This document shows positions 38,329 to 49,800 of a stretch of 64,000 nt of DNA, one piece after another; the stretch's first letter is position 1, and every line of letters starts with the position of its first letter. The notes beneath the pieces are model-generated. The model was not told the origin of the DNA and ran no database searches. It worked only from the letters and a program-made list of their open reading frames with translations. The translations under genes were made by a program, and so were the position numbers. The DNA comes from Liolophura sinensis (lineage: Eukaryota > Mollusca > Polyplacophora > Chitonida > Chitonidae), in the NCBI RefSeq assembly GCF_032854445.1, contig NC_088300.1, forward strand, positions 1,488,001 to 1,552,000, in the 5' to 3' direction.

Positions 38329-39329
38329 ATGGGGTGTTGCTCAGGCGTGAATTTATTTATCACAGCGTGTGAGAATGTTTTCTCAAAGTATGGGAGATAT
38401 GTTGGGACATACCCATGGTGGTTCATTATTGGCAGTGTTCTTGTGAACGGTGGCTTGGGAGTGCTTCTCCTGGGCATCCAGTCCGTGAATGACGTGGAGA
38501 AGGTGTACGTGCCCACCGGGAACCAGGCGGCCAAAGACAGGCACGCCGCCAGGACCATGTTTCCTGACAAAAGTGGGACTTCCTCTACCCACAACACGTC
38601 ACAGATGACGGTAAATTCGGGGAGGTCATCTTCACGTCTGCTGTCGGCTCTAACATCTGACAGGCCCTGTCATAACAGAAATGGCGGAAATCAGCCGGAA
38701 GATCAAAACCTTCTCTTTTACTGACTCAAACGATAGCCGAGTGGATTTTGAGACTGCATGTGCTCGTTTGCTGGGAAACTGTGTCGTTTCCGGCGAGTTT
38801 ATTCCTCAAAAAGGAATTCCTGTCTGATCTAAATAACAATAAAGTCTCCTATCCTGATTACAACAATGGCGTACAGAATGTGGATCTGTCGTTATACCTG
38901 TCTGGAGTAGGTCACAACAATGGTACACTGTACGCAGCAAACTATTTAAAGCTCAAGTACAATTTACGCCAGGACACCCCACAAAACACTATTCTCTCTG
39001 GCAATGGGAGGAAGAGTTCCTCAGTCAAAATGTCGGCCTATGACCACAAATACAACGCTACAGATTTAGCTTATGCAGTGTCCGACTCATTAAACGTCGA
39101 ACTGACCGAAAACTCGGGAGGTGACATCATGTGGTTCAGTTTGACCTTTACTCTGATGATCACCTACGCCAGCATCGTCACTTCCGGTGGAAACTGTGTG
39201 TCAACCAAAGGCTTCCTGTCGACAGCCGGTGTTCTGGCGGCCGGACTGGGAATCCTGGCGGGATTTGGGGTCGCCAGTAGGATCCTGCCTTCTCAAACAT
39301 AGTAGGAATCATGCCCTTTCTGGTTATAG
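38329..39329 (+). pseudogene. PTCHD3-like exon 1 with four indels
   Basis: The ATG at 38,329 gives MGCCSG, different from the paralog's MSVVEK. The cysteines could be lipidated, but that is speculation. By comparison with the intact paralog a T is missing near 38,582, a T near 38,670, and a C is extra near 38,804. A further base is missing near 39,276, inferred from the PAFSNIVGIMPFLVI frame. The exon ends at tggttatag|gtaagg in phase 1. The membrane stretch GDIMWFSLTFTLMITYASIV starts the sterol-sensing-type region. Confidence 0.8.
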
Positions 39330-39753
39330 GTAAGGCAATTGTACATTGCTTGAACATGGGTATTGAAAAAATTAAATGGCGGGAGATAGAACAAAACAAT
39401 AAGATATGCGTACTTTTTTGGCAAATGTTACGATATTCTCAGTCATTTAAATCATTTTCGGATTTTTTTGCCCTTAAAAATTGAAGAAAGAATTAAAACA
39501 TTGTTTTTGTGTTGTTCTTGATAACAAAAACGTGCTGTAATATTCTTGTGGACTCATTTTTAATTACGTTTGGACTTTTTGAAGTCAAAATGATATCAAA
39601 AGAATGGTGAGTGCTGAAATGTAACCATTGCTATAAAACAGTAAAAGTAGTTGTCATTTACCTGGTAGATTATATGATACCACATACACACTATGGAATC
39701 CTTACCTTTTCTTTTCCTGGGTCTAGCTGAGCTTGTTCGTGTTTCACTTTCAG

Positions 39754-39954
39754 GGGTTGGTGTTGATGGACGCATTCATCTTAATGTCGGGCTGGTCAGA
39801 AAACCGGGAAGCCATAAACATCCCTGATAGAGTGGCGGCCACCATGAGGACCAGTGGCATGTCATCACGCTGACCTCTCTCACAGACCTGGTGGCCTTTC
39901 TGATCGGAATGACCAGCTCCTTCTACTCAGTGAGGATATTCTGCTTGTATACAG
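39754..39954 (+). pseudogene. PTCHD3-like exon 2 with two indels
   Basis: The acceptor tttcag|gggttgg joins in phase to exon 1 as VIGVGVD, the conserved GxGVDD segment of the fourth membrane helix. A G appears extra in gatggacgc (about 39,777) and an A missing in atgtcatcacg (about 39,861). Together they restore the frame. Encodes SENREAINIPDRVAATM and SLTDLVAFLIGMTSSF, typical of Patched-domain proteins. The donor is acag|gtaagg. Confidence 0.8.
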
Positions 39955-40138
39955 GTAAGGGTGAATACAGTTTTGATCTGTTTTAGGAATCATTTTGACA
40001 TGTTTCATGTATAATGTGAAGGTAAAGGTTGTAGAGAGATAAACGCTCTTCAACACATTTCATATCTAATTGCGTTTGTTTTTTCAGAGAAAAAATGTGT
40101 TTTTGTATTTTTCTGATTAAATTCTGCTTTTTCCACAG

Positions 40139-41910
40139 CTTTGACTATCCTGTTCTGTTACCTGAACCAAATCACGCTGTTTGCCGGATGCTTGGCTGTA
40201 CACGGACGTAGAGTGGAACAAAACCGGCACTGTGCCACGTGTATGGTGGTGAAGTCGGCAGATGAGATCAGGAACAGCACGCAAACAGAGATTAGAGAGG
40301 ACTCTCCAGGAGGATCAACGATAGCTTACCCATCAAAGGAAAATGCGACCTACAGAAAACACACCAACAAAGCCAGCCTTCACCAGTCAGCTCCTGAGAG
40401 ACACAATGCCATTCCAGTGACATCAAGAATTAAAAGTTCATCTGCCAGCTTGTGCTTACAGCTATGTTTCTGTTCCGGTCAACCGTCTCAGAAACTGGGC
40501 GACGATGGTAACTGCTTTGAGTGGGCGCCGCGTAAACGTCTTCCTACCCTTGTCCTGTCTCTACCTGCCAAGATCTTGATTGTTCCCATGTTCTTAGGTT
40601 ATCTCGCAATGTCTATCTACGGGGTTATCTATTTACGACAGGGCCTCGAACTGAAGAACCTTATAGCTCCGTCTTCGTATTTCTATGAATATACTAACTG
40701 GAACACGGATCACTATCAGCAACGTTTCTTGGTTACGTTTTTTGTCAGTCAGTCGCTGGCTTACAATGACGACACAAATATAAACACACTGGAAAACCTT
40801 TTTGAGGAGGTGAAGGCTGACAGCACCATACAAGACAACTTCCAGATCTCCTGGATGACCACTTACCAAAACTCCACTTTTTATGACCCATCCACCAAAG
40901 AGAATTTCTCAGGCGGACTGAAAAAGTTTCTTCTGCATTATCCCTTGTTTGAGAACGATATTAGATTTGGGGACAATTCGTCCGAGATCACGGGCTCACG
41001 GTTTCATTTTCAGACAGTTGATCTCCCAGATTCTTCACAGCAAGGACAGTTCATGATAAGGATGAGAGACATTGCTTCTACATCCGGTATCTCGGTTTTC
41101 GTGTACTCACCGCCATTCCTCTACTTCGAGCAGTATATTGCTATCTTGCCCAACACGTTACAGACTGTAGGAGTGGCTGTGGCGGCCATGTTCGTCCTCT
41201 CAGTGATCTTTATTCCCCACCCCCTCATGTTTGTGTCTATTACAGTGTCTATGGTGTCTACACTGACGGGGATACTAGGGTTCCTGTACTGGTGGGATCT
41301 CACCCTCAGCTCTATCACAATGCTTCATCTCGTCACCGCCACGGGCTTCTCCGTGGATTACTCCGCTCATATCTGTCATGCCGTGATGCAGAATGGGAAA
41401 CTGGGCACCAGCAGACAAGATGTGGTGTCCAGGGCACTGGCTGTCACAGGAGGGCCAATACTGAACGGTGCACTCTCTTCATTTATTGGTATTTTGTTTC
41501 TGGCGCCCTCAGAATCCTATATTTTCAGTTCGTTTTTCAAGGTAATGTTACTGGTGTTGTTGTTTGGAATAGTCCATTCTATTCTGTTCTTACCGGTGTT
41601 TTTCTCCCTCTTCGGACCAGCAGAAAACTTAGTAAGAAGAAATGATCGCGATCGAATTGAGAACAAATCGTCAAACCATGAGCTTCCCATTGAAATATCA
41701 CCCGTCGACGGTGCTGAGGACCAATTTGCCCTGCCATGGAACAGTCATCATCGCTACAAAAGTTATTCTGGATATAATTTGCAAAATACCAATCAAATTG
41801 TACCAGGGAGTAGCGAAGAAGCTAGGCGCACTTTGTCTAGCGATGAGATCTGGTACACTCCAGGAGGGACCGATAAAAACGAAGTACAAATAAAACAATA
41901 TAATATATAG
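40139..41910 (+). CDS. PTCHD3-like exon 3 (C-terminal half, intact)
   Basis: The acceptor ttccacag|ct joins in phase with exon 2 (LYTALTILFCYLNQ). It encodes the rest of the sterol-sensing-type helices, a cytoplasmic loop, a membrane helix (LPAKILIVPMFLGYLAMSI), the second large extracellular loop with NST and NFS glycosylation sequons, and the C-terminal membrane block. GFSVDYSAHICHAV carries the Asp conserved in RND and Patched proteins. The tail after the last helix (LFGPAENL) is about 95 residues, charged. Stop at 41,908-41,910. The 1.77-kb exon has no indel, unlike exons 1-2. Confidence 0.92.
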
Positions 41911-42108
41911 TAGCATGCATAATATTATCGCCATTTACAGAAACTGTTTTTAATGAAGAATATAGTACCTTGATTTAGTGAACCAAATACCTTTATCAAA
42001 AGTGGAAATGTAAATCGTAGATCGGTGTATTTAATTAGAAATGCAAAATTTTATTAAGGGTTTTTAATTTTATGTTCCTGTAAAATTAGAATGCATGTTA
42101 AGTGCTGA

Positions 42109-42114
42109 AATAAA
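42109..42114 (+). terminator. Candidate poly-A signal of the PTCHD3-like gene
   Basis: AATAAA lies 199 bases after the stop codon. The cleavage site itself is not visible from sequence alone. Confidence 0.5.
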
Positions 42115-43693
42115 TCATCTTTATCAGAGTTTCTGTAATAGAATACTCACTCAAAGGCAACAGGAAAACATGAATTTAGTGTGTTCAAATGTTTATTAAA
42201 ATATTCAAGTGTGTGGTATTCAAATATTAACGTCGATTTTGCAGAGGACTCTGTTCATATCGGATTACTTGGGCATCATTTGATTATGTCCACTACGTAT
42301 GTGGGTGTCTTTATTGTGACATTTATTTAGTAACTACCAGATACAGAGACATTTTGACACAATTTTGACACAAAGGTATTCTCACAATGGCAGAACTGTC
42401 ATAAAGCACATCGCTACTTGACATGAGATCGAGGCTGCTTCTACTGAATCTCAATACAACTTATGTCAGAAGTACAGATTTCTGTTTTAAATTAAATTGA
42501 GCACTATCGGAAAGGCCACTAAAATGGCACCGCTACATTGGCTTCTGTGTTTTTTTTATGATATTCATGGGCAAAATAAATACATGCAAGTGTTTAACTC
42601 GTGAAGTAGTCTTGTATAGACCATATCCGAAGTGACCCTTGAGGTCAATAACTTTCATCTTTCCCCGAAAAACGGAGCTTTATTGTGGGAATAGATCATT
42701 TCTATTTGCATGACCGTTGCGCAGAGAAGAACGGAGAAGAGAGAAGAACGAAACCGCGAGGACAGTTTGAGATTTGGCATCTGATTCCTCATGACATTTG
42801 AAGGTTAAATGTGTGCGTAGATACCAATCCAATCATCATCTAACTCGATACATAGTTACATTACACGTTACTCGTTAGCTTTTAGCGACATATGTTTGCT
42901 ACACATAGAAATGTGATGTGCTCCTAATTTTGCACTAAGTTTTCCACAACATCTGCAATATACGCTGGTGATTACTTTTGGAAATATGTAAGTCAATCCG
43001 TCAGTCTCTTCAGTCAGATGACAATTGTTTTACCCAAATATTCTTCTCTATCCACTTGAGAAGGATGCAGTTTGGAGTCTCTAACACCTGTGCATTTTTA
43101 TATGGTCCGACTTTACTTAGTGTCCTGAAACAGCCTCATTCCTCCATCTCTATTTAAGCTAGTTTTAGTACATTTTATGCAGATTATGTCATGATGAGAT
43201 AAACTTGAAAAATACAACCCCTACTCGAGCTCTACTTCCTAGATAATCCTGTGAACAGCTGATGGCGAAATGGACTTCATATTGAAGGACTCATCAATGC
43301 TTCAACCACTCCGCTCCTAGATTCCACTGAACTACATGGCAAACAGGTGGCCGTGAAATGAGGAGTCATGACATGACTGCTTGTGTAGACATGTGCTAAG
43401 CAGGGTAGCCAGTCCATTGGAGTAATGAGACGATATGAATCTGTTATAGAAAGGAGGTCAAGGTAGATACTGTATGGTATATGAAGGAAAGTGCACTTTG
43501 ATTTAAATGCATACCGAAAAACGTCGATTATAACAATAATGTATCATTTAATCTCATTTTGTCTGAGATATGTTTCATCTTTCTGGCCAGCAATTACAGG
43601 AGAAAATAGTGAAAATCTAATCTGACAATCACATATCGCTCGTAAACGCATTTTCACTTTTGGTACAACAGAGTTACTAGAAGAGAGTGACCC
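42115..43693. promoter_or_regulatory. Intergenic region and presumed PKS promoter region
   Basis: About 1.6 kb between the PTCHD3-like gene and the PKS start has no ORF of note and no repeat array. No TATA box or other element could be assigned with confidence. A non-coding first PKS exon may lie here. Confidence 0.35.
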
Positions 43694-43896
43694 ATGAAAA
43701 TGAAAGAACCCATAGCAATCGTTGGATTGGGATGCCGATTTCCTGGAGCGGGAAACTTGGACGAATTCTGGAGAGTGTTATCAAAGGGAGAAAACCATGT
43801 CATAGACGTGCCGCCGGACAGATGGAACATAGATGCATGGTATCATCCGGACGCTCCTGGGAAGATGTACACACGAAAACTGGGCGCTGTCAAAGG
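43694..43896 (+). CDS. PKS exon 1 (KS N-terminus)
   Basis: Starts [20 protein letters not shown]; the second ATG, two codons on, is an alternative start. Contains [13 protein letters not shown], typical of the KS N-terminal region. The donor is aaagg|gtttgt, a weak GT, chosen because it alone joins exon 2 in phase as AVKGHDEFD. Confidence 0.9.
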
Positions 43897-46800
43897 GTTT
43901 GTAATGTAAAACTACATGTAAAAAAATGTAGGCCTGTATCCAAGGGATACACATCGTTTGAAATCCGGTATCCTTTTAACGGTTATGATGATTGGTGTCG
44001 CAACTGCTTGTGCAGACATGACATTGATGTCTGAATGACCTTCCCACATACGATCGGAGAGGAAGTCTGAGCTTGTGCATTGGCGAGGGGCTCCTTTATC
44101 ATCGTTCGGCGCTAGTACGTTCTCCTCCTCAGATCCAGCTTTAGCTAGGCTTCAGTACCGTTACTCGTGATCATAGTACCGGTAATGCTTATGTATCCGT
44201 GATTCTACTACGGTACTACAAAGCTATAAATGGGCGTTCCAAGTCGATAATTGCAAAACTCATTTCCAAAACAACCTGACTTACAGTAGTTCCCAATGTG
44301 TAATGTGTAAATGTGTAAACAATGTGTAAAAAATAACATACATAAATAGTAAATAAAGCTGCTAACATGTAAGAGAGAAGCAAACAACAGATTTCGCTGG
44401 TGTAGATCGGTGTTCGGAGGCCCTGAATGATCTGTCCATATTTGCCAACCAGTACACTATACTCAGTACATGTTTTAGGAAACTTGGAGTGAAGGCGCTT
44501 GATGGAATACCTTTAAATATTAGTTTTTAATTAAAACCTTGTGACGTAGGTTTCATAATTACATTTTACATTTGATCTAGTAAACGTTTCAAGACGATAT
44601 ATGTGTACGCTATGTGTAGGACATTGAGGTACATTACTATCCAAGCAAGGATACATCACAGTTTCATACTGGAAGTTATCCCTTTTGTCATAAAGGCGGC
44701 GCGACATGAGACGTTGGTCAACATTGTACAGACATACGAAATAAGATGCCCTAGCAGAACTAGTCGTCTACTTCTTGGTAATTTCTGCACATACAGTAGT
44801 CGTATTCGTACAGTCAGGTTTAAAGGCCTGTTAATAGAGGTGCTTAACTTGTACCTATATGAACCCATATGTACCTGTATTCACCTGTAAGGAATCTGGC
44901 ATTCACCTGTAAGGAATCTGGCATTCACCTGTAAGGAATCTGGTATTCACCTGTAAGAAATCTGGCATTCACCTGTAAGGAATCTCACATTAAAAGAGAT
45001 GTGAGATTAAAGAGACTATATCGAAAAATCGACAACACTATAAAAAGTGCAGGTACTAGTCTAATAATTCACTGAAATTTTTTTATGTTTTTTAGACACG
45101 ATGAGTTTGACAATCTTCTGTACGGAATCAGCGAATCAGAGTCGATTAAGATGGACCCTCAGCAGAGATTTGTGCTGGATTCGGTCCATATGGCACTGGA
45201 GGATGGTGGGTTTACCAGGGAACAGCTTCGGGGCAGTAAAACTGGTGTCTATATAGGTAACTAAACATTCTGTTCAAAACATGGCCTTGTTTACCTAGTA
45301 CAGCCCCCCCCCCCCCCCCCCAAAAAAAAAAAACAAACACCTTTTTTATCAAGTGCATAAAACAAGCGTCTAATCAGGTAACTAAACAATCCATACAAAA
45401 CACAGACTTGTTTACAAAGTGGAATAAAACAGGCGTCTATATATACAGGTAACGAAATAATCCATACAAAACACAGACTTGTTTACAAAGTGGAATAAAA
45501 CAGGCGTCTATCTATACGGGTAACGAAACAATACATACAAAACACAGACTTGTTTACGAAGTGGAATAAAACAGGCGTATGTGAATACAGGTGGCTAAAC
45601 GTTCTGTACAAAACACAGGGACTTGTTTATTAGGCAACAGCTTTGGGACAGGGGTAGGGGGCTGATGGATTTACACCTTACTCAAGAATAGTTCGGCGAC
45701 AGTACAGCAGCCAGCTCTGCTCGTAGATACATTCTATTGATAGTACAATGGCCAGCTCTGCCCATAGATACATTCCAGTGACAGTACAGCAGCCAGCTCT
45801 GCCCATAGATACATTCCAGTGACAGTACAGCAGCCAGCTCTGCTCGTAGATACATGTACCTGCAGCCATTTAGAGTATAGACGACAAGGGAATGGAGAGT
45901 AATACCAAGGCAGCTAAGATAGTGTGATAGTTGGCAAGTACATGGAAAACCGTAATCACTGACATTTTTACCTTAATACTTAGTGTTTAGTTCTAACTTT
46001 TCAGGTAAATAGCAGCTACTTACATCTCCCCACCCCCACCCACCTCTCACACAACTGAAACCGAGATAGGCAACATTATGTAACGATGTCGAAAAGTGCA
46101 CAAATGCTGTGAAGTCATCATATTTAGTACAATGACATGAAGATAAAATGGACCAGGCCTCGGCGAATGCTTAGTCCATTACCAGAATCCCGGTTGATGC
46201 GGGCATATAATTGATTAAACAAAGACAACACAGGTGGCCAAGTGGTCACAAGTAACCAGTAAAAATCCGATGTTATTATGACAATATTTATGTAAAAACT
46301 TAGATACTGGCAACATGTACCCCCTCCACCCACAGCATGGCTAAAACTTAGATAGTGACAACATATATCCACTCCACCCCCAGCATGACTGTAACTTAGA
46401 TAATGACAACATATATCCCCTCCACCCCCTATATACTATATAAATATGCATCCGCATAAACAGTAATTGAAATTCTTGTAGAAATCACTCGACTTGAATT
46501 ACTTAGATATCGTGTAGTGGTCACGTATCGGGGAAATCCAGCGCCGCACCTGGACATGTACCTAGCAAACCTACTGACGCATGGCTCCTTGGTGACAGAC
46601 TACTGCTGCGAACTATAGAGCTCTACGCAAGCCTGTTCTCTGAACGGCTCTGTGATTACTCTTGTGACTATCAAAGTTAACCATATATAACCATATATAT
46701 ATAACCATATATTGACACAAGTAAGCAGGTTCCACTCCTAAAATGTTTCATATTATGTTATTTATTTCAGGATCGATGAATACAGACTACTCAGACATCC

Positions 46801-49800
46801 TTTCAAAACACGTAGAAGTGGCTGATAATTACCACTTGACTGGATCTGCCAACAGTATAGTGGCCGCCCGGGTATCTTATGTGTACGATCTCCGCGGCCC
46901 GGCTGTTACCTTGGATACGGCCTGTTCCTCTGCTCTCATGGCCATCCATTTGGCCTCACAGGGCCTTTCCACAGGTGGGTGCTCCAGTGAATTTTAAATA
47001 CATAATAATAACGTGGAATACTTAGATGTAAGGATTCATTTTTTAAGCTAGTGCAGATAACTGCTGTGGGTAATTCTCCAAAGACAAACGACTCCTAATG
47101 ATAAAAAAGGTAGAGTTGGGAATAAAGACCTTGTTCTGTAGAAAACCAGTGAAAAAGCATGTTGATGTTAATGGCGGTCTAATGCTGGGCCCCAGTCGTA
47201 ACACTGTCAAACATCCATGGACATTCTAATGCAGGGCCCTAGTCTTAACACGGTCCAATTTCCATGGAAAGTCTAATGCTGGACTCGAGTCGTAACACTG
47301 TGGAACTTCCATGGGCAGTTTAATGCTCGGCTCCAGTCGTAACACTGTGGAACTTCCATGGACAGTCTGATGCTGGGCCCCAATCGTAACACTGTCGAAC
47401 TTCCATGGATAATCCAAAGCTGGTCCCCTGTCGCAACACTGTCGAACTTCCATGGGTGGTCTGATGCTGGGCATGAGTTGTAACACTGTCGAACTTCCAT
47501 GGACAGCCCAATGCTGGTCCCCAGTCGTAACACTGTCGAACTTCCACCGGGGGTTTACTGCCGGTCCAAAGTTGTAACAATGTTCAACTTCCAAGGGCAG
47601 TTTTATTCTGGTCCTCAAACGAAACACTGTCGAACTTCCATGGCCAGTTTAATGTTAGACCCCAGTTATATAGCTGCGCCCCAATCGTAACACTGTCCAA
47701 CTTCCATGAGTAGTCTAATCCTAGTCCCCAGTCGTAACACTGTCGAACTTCCATGGGTAGTCCAATCCTGGTCCCCTATCGTAACACTGTCGAACTTCCA
47801 TGGGCAGTCTGATGCTGGGCCCCTATCGTAACACTGTCGAACTTCCACCAGGGTGTTTAATGCTGGTCCCAAGTCATAACACTGTCCAACTTCTATGGGC
47901 AGTTTTATTCTGGTCCCCAAATGAAATACTGTCGAACTTTCAGGGCCAGCTTAATGCTGGGCCCCAGTCGAAACACTGTCCAACTTCCATGGGCAGTTTT
48001 ATTCTGGTCCTCGAATGAAACACTGTCGAACTTCCATAGCCAGTTTAATGCTAAACCCCAGTTATAACACTGTCGAACTTCCATGGGGAGTTTAATGCTG
48101 GGCCCCAATCGTAACATTGTCCAACTTCCATGGACAGGCCTAATGCTAGGCCCCAGTTATAACACTGTCGAACTTCCATGGGCAGTCTAATGCTGGTCCC
48201 CAGTCGTAACACTGTCGAACTTCCATGGGTAGTCCAATCCTGGTCCCCAGTCGTTACACTGTCGAACTTCCATGGGCAGTCTAATGCTGGTCCCCAGTCG
48301 TAACACTGTCGAACTTCCATGGGTGGTCCAATCCTGGTCCCGAGTCGTTACACTGTCGAACTTCCATGGGCAGTCCAATGCTGGTCCCCAATCGTAACAC
48401 TGTCGAACTTTCATGGGCAGTCTAATACTGGGCCCCTGTCGCAACACTGTCGAACTTCCATGGGTGATCTGATGCTGGGCATGAGTTGTAACACTGTCGA
48501 ACTCCATGGGCAGCCCAATGCTGGGCCCCAGTCGTAACACTGTCGAACTTCCACCGGGGTTTACTGCTGGTCCAAAGTTGTAACACTGTCCAACTTCTAT
48601 GGGCAGTTTTATTTTGGTCCTCAAATGAAACACTGTTGAACGTCCATGGCCAGTTTAATGCTAGACCCAGGTTATAAACACTGTCGAACTTCCAAGGGTA
48701 GTCTGATGCTGGGCACGAGTTGTAACACTGTCGAACTTCCATGGACAGCCTAATCCTGGTTCCCAGTCGTAACACTGTCGAACTTCCATGGGCAGTCTTA
48801 TACTGGGCCCTAATCGTAACACTGTCGAACTTCCATGGGCAGCCTGATGCTTGGCCCCAATCGTAACTCTGTCGAACTTCCATGGGGGGGGGGGGGGTTA
48901 ATGCTAGTCCCCAGTCGTAACACTGTTTAACTTCTATGGGCAGTTTTATTCTGGTCCTCAAATGAAACATTATCGAACTTCCACCGGGAGTTTAATGTTG
49001 GGCCCCAGGTGTAACACTGTTGAACTTCCATGGGCAGTGCCATGCTGGTCCTCAAATGAAACTCTGTCGAACTTCCATGGCCAGTTTAATGCTAGACCCC
49101 AGTTATAACACTGTTGAACTTCCATGGGCAGTGCCATGCTGGTTCCCAGTCGTAACACTGTCGAACTTTTACGAGCAGTTTTATTCTGGTCCCCAAATGA
49201 AACACTGTCAAACTTCCATGGACAGCTTAATCCTATATTCCAGTTATAACACTGCGAACTTCCATGGGCAGTCTAATACTGGTCCCCAGTCGTAACATTG
49301 TCCAACTTCCATGGACAGCCTAATGCCGGCTTCCAGTCGTAACACTGTCCAACTTCTACGGGCAGTATTTTTCTGGTTCCCAACAGATACACTGTCAAAC
49401 TTCCATGGGCAGTCTAATAGTGGGCCTCAGTCGTAACACTGTGGAACTTCGACGGTTTGTTTAACGCTAGTTCCCAGTCGTAACACTGATGAACTTCCAT
49501 GGGAAGTCCAATGCTGGTCCCCAATCGAAACAGTGTTGATATTCCATGGGTAGTATAATCCTGGACCCCAGTCGTAACATTGTCGAAGCTCTATACATTT
49601 TGAGAATTAGATTGAGGCTTCATTTCACTGTGGTTTAATTGAGCACATTTATGGCTCAAATTGTTTGCTAACAGAGTAATTTGAAGATAAATATTTCTTA
49701 GAGACATGTTATTTTAAACATTTGTACGTATTGTACTTAGAGTATACACATACAAGTGACTGAAAATATCTAAAACATGAATGAAGATACCATCAGTGTG

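Larger units (their letters stand above)
38329..41910 (+). pseudogene. PTCHD3-like Patched-domain gene, three exons, broken by small indels
   Basis: Three exons (38,329-39,329; 39,754-39,954; 40,139-41,910) with GT-AG introns would encode about 990 residues of a Patched-domain-containing, RND-superfamily membrane protein. An N-terminal membrane segment, a sterol-sensing-type block (exons 1-2), a large extracellular loop and a C-terminal membrane block with GFSVDYSAHICHA are visible. Exon 1 has four and exon 2 two single-base indels relative to the expected frame; exon 3 is intact. It could be a working gene with consensus errors or a true pseudogene. It is the inverted paralog of the gene at 1-532 and lies 1.8 kb upstream of the PKS, same strand. 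Transported substrate unknown; family members handle lipids or sterols. Confidence 0.85.

Noticed and set aside
40139-41910. Canonical Patched, Dispatched or NPC1
   Set aside because: Size, loop content and the GFSVDYSAHICHA segment fit the shorter PTCHD-type proteins; no NPC1 N-terminal domain or Patched-length loops.
47226-49295. ORFs with [11 protein letters not shown]-type repeats inside PKS intron 3
   Set aside because: By-products of the 47-bp array, opposite strand to the host gene, frames change every few units.
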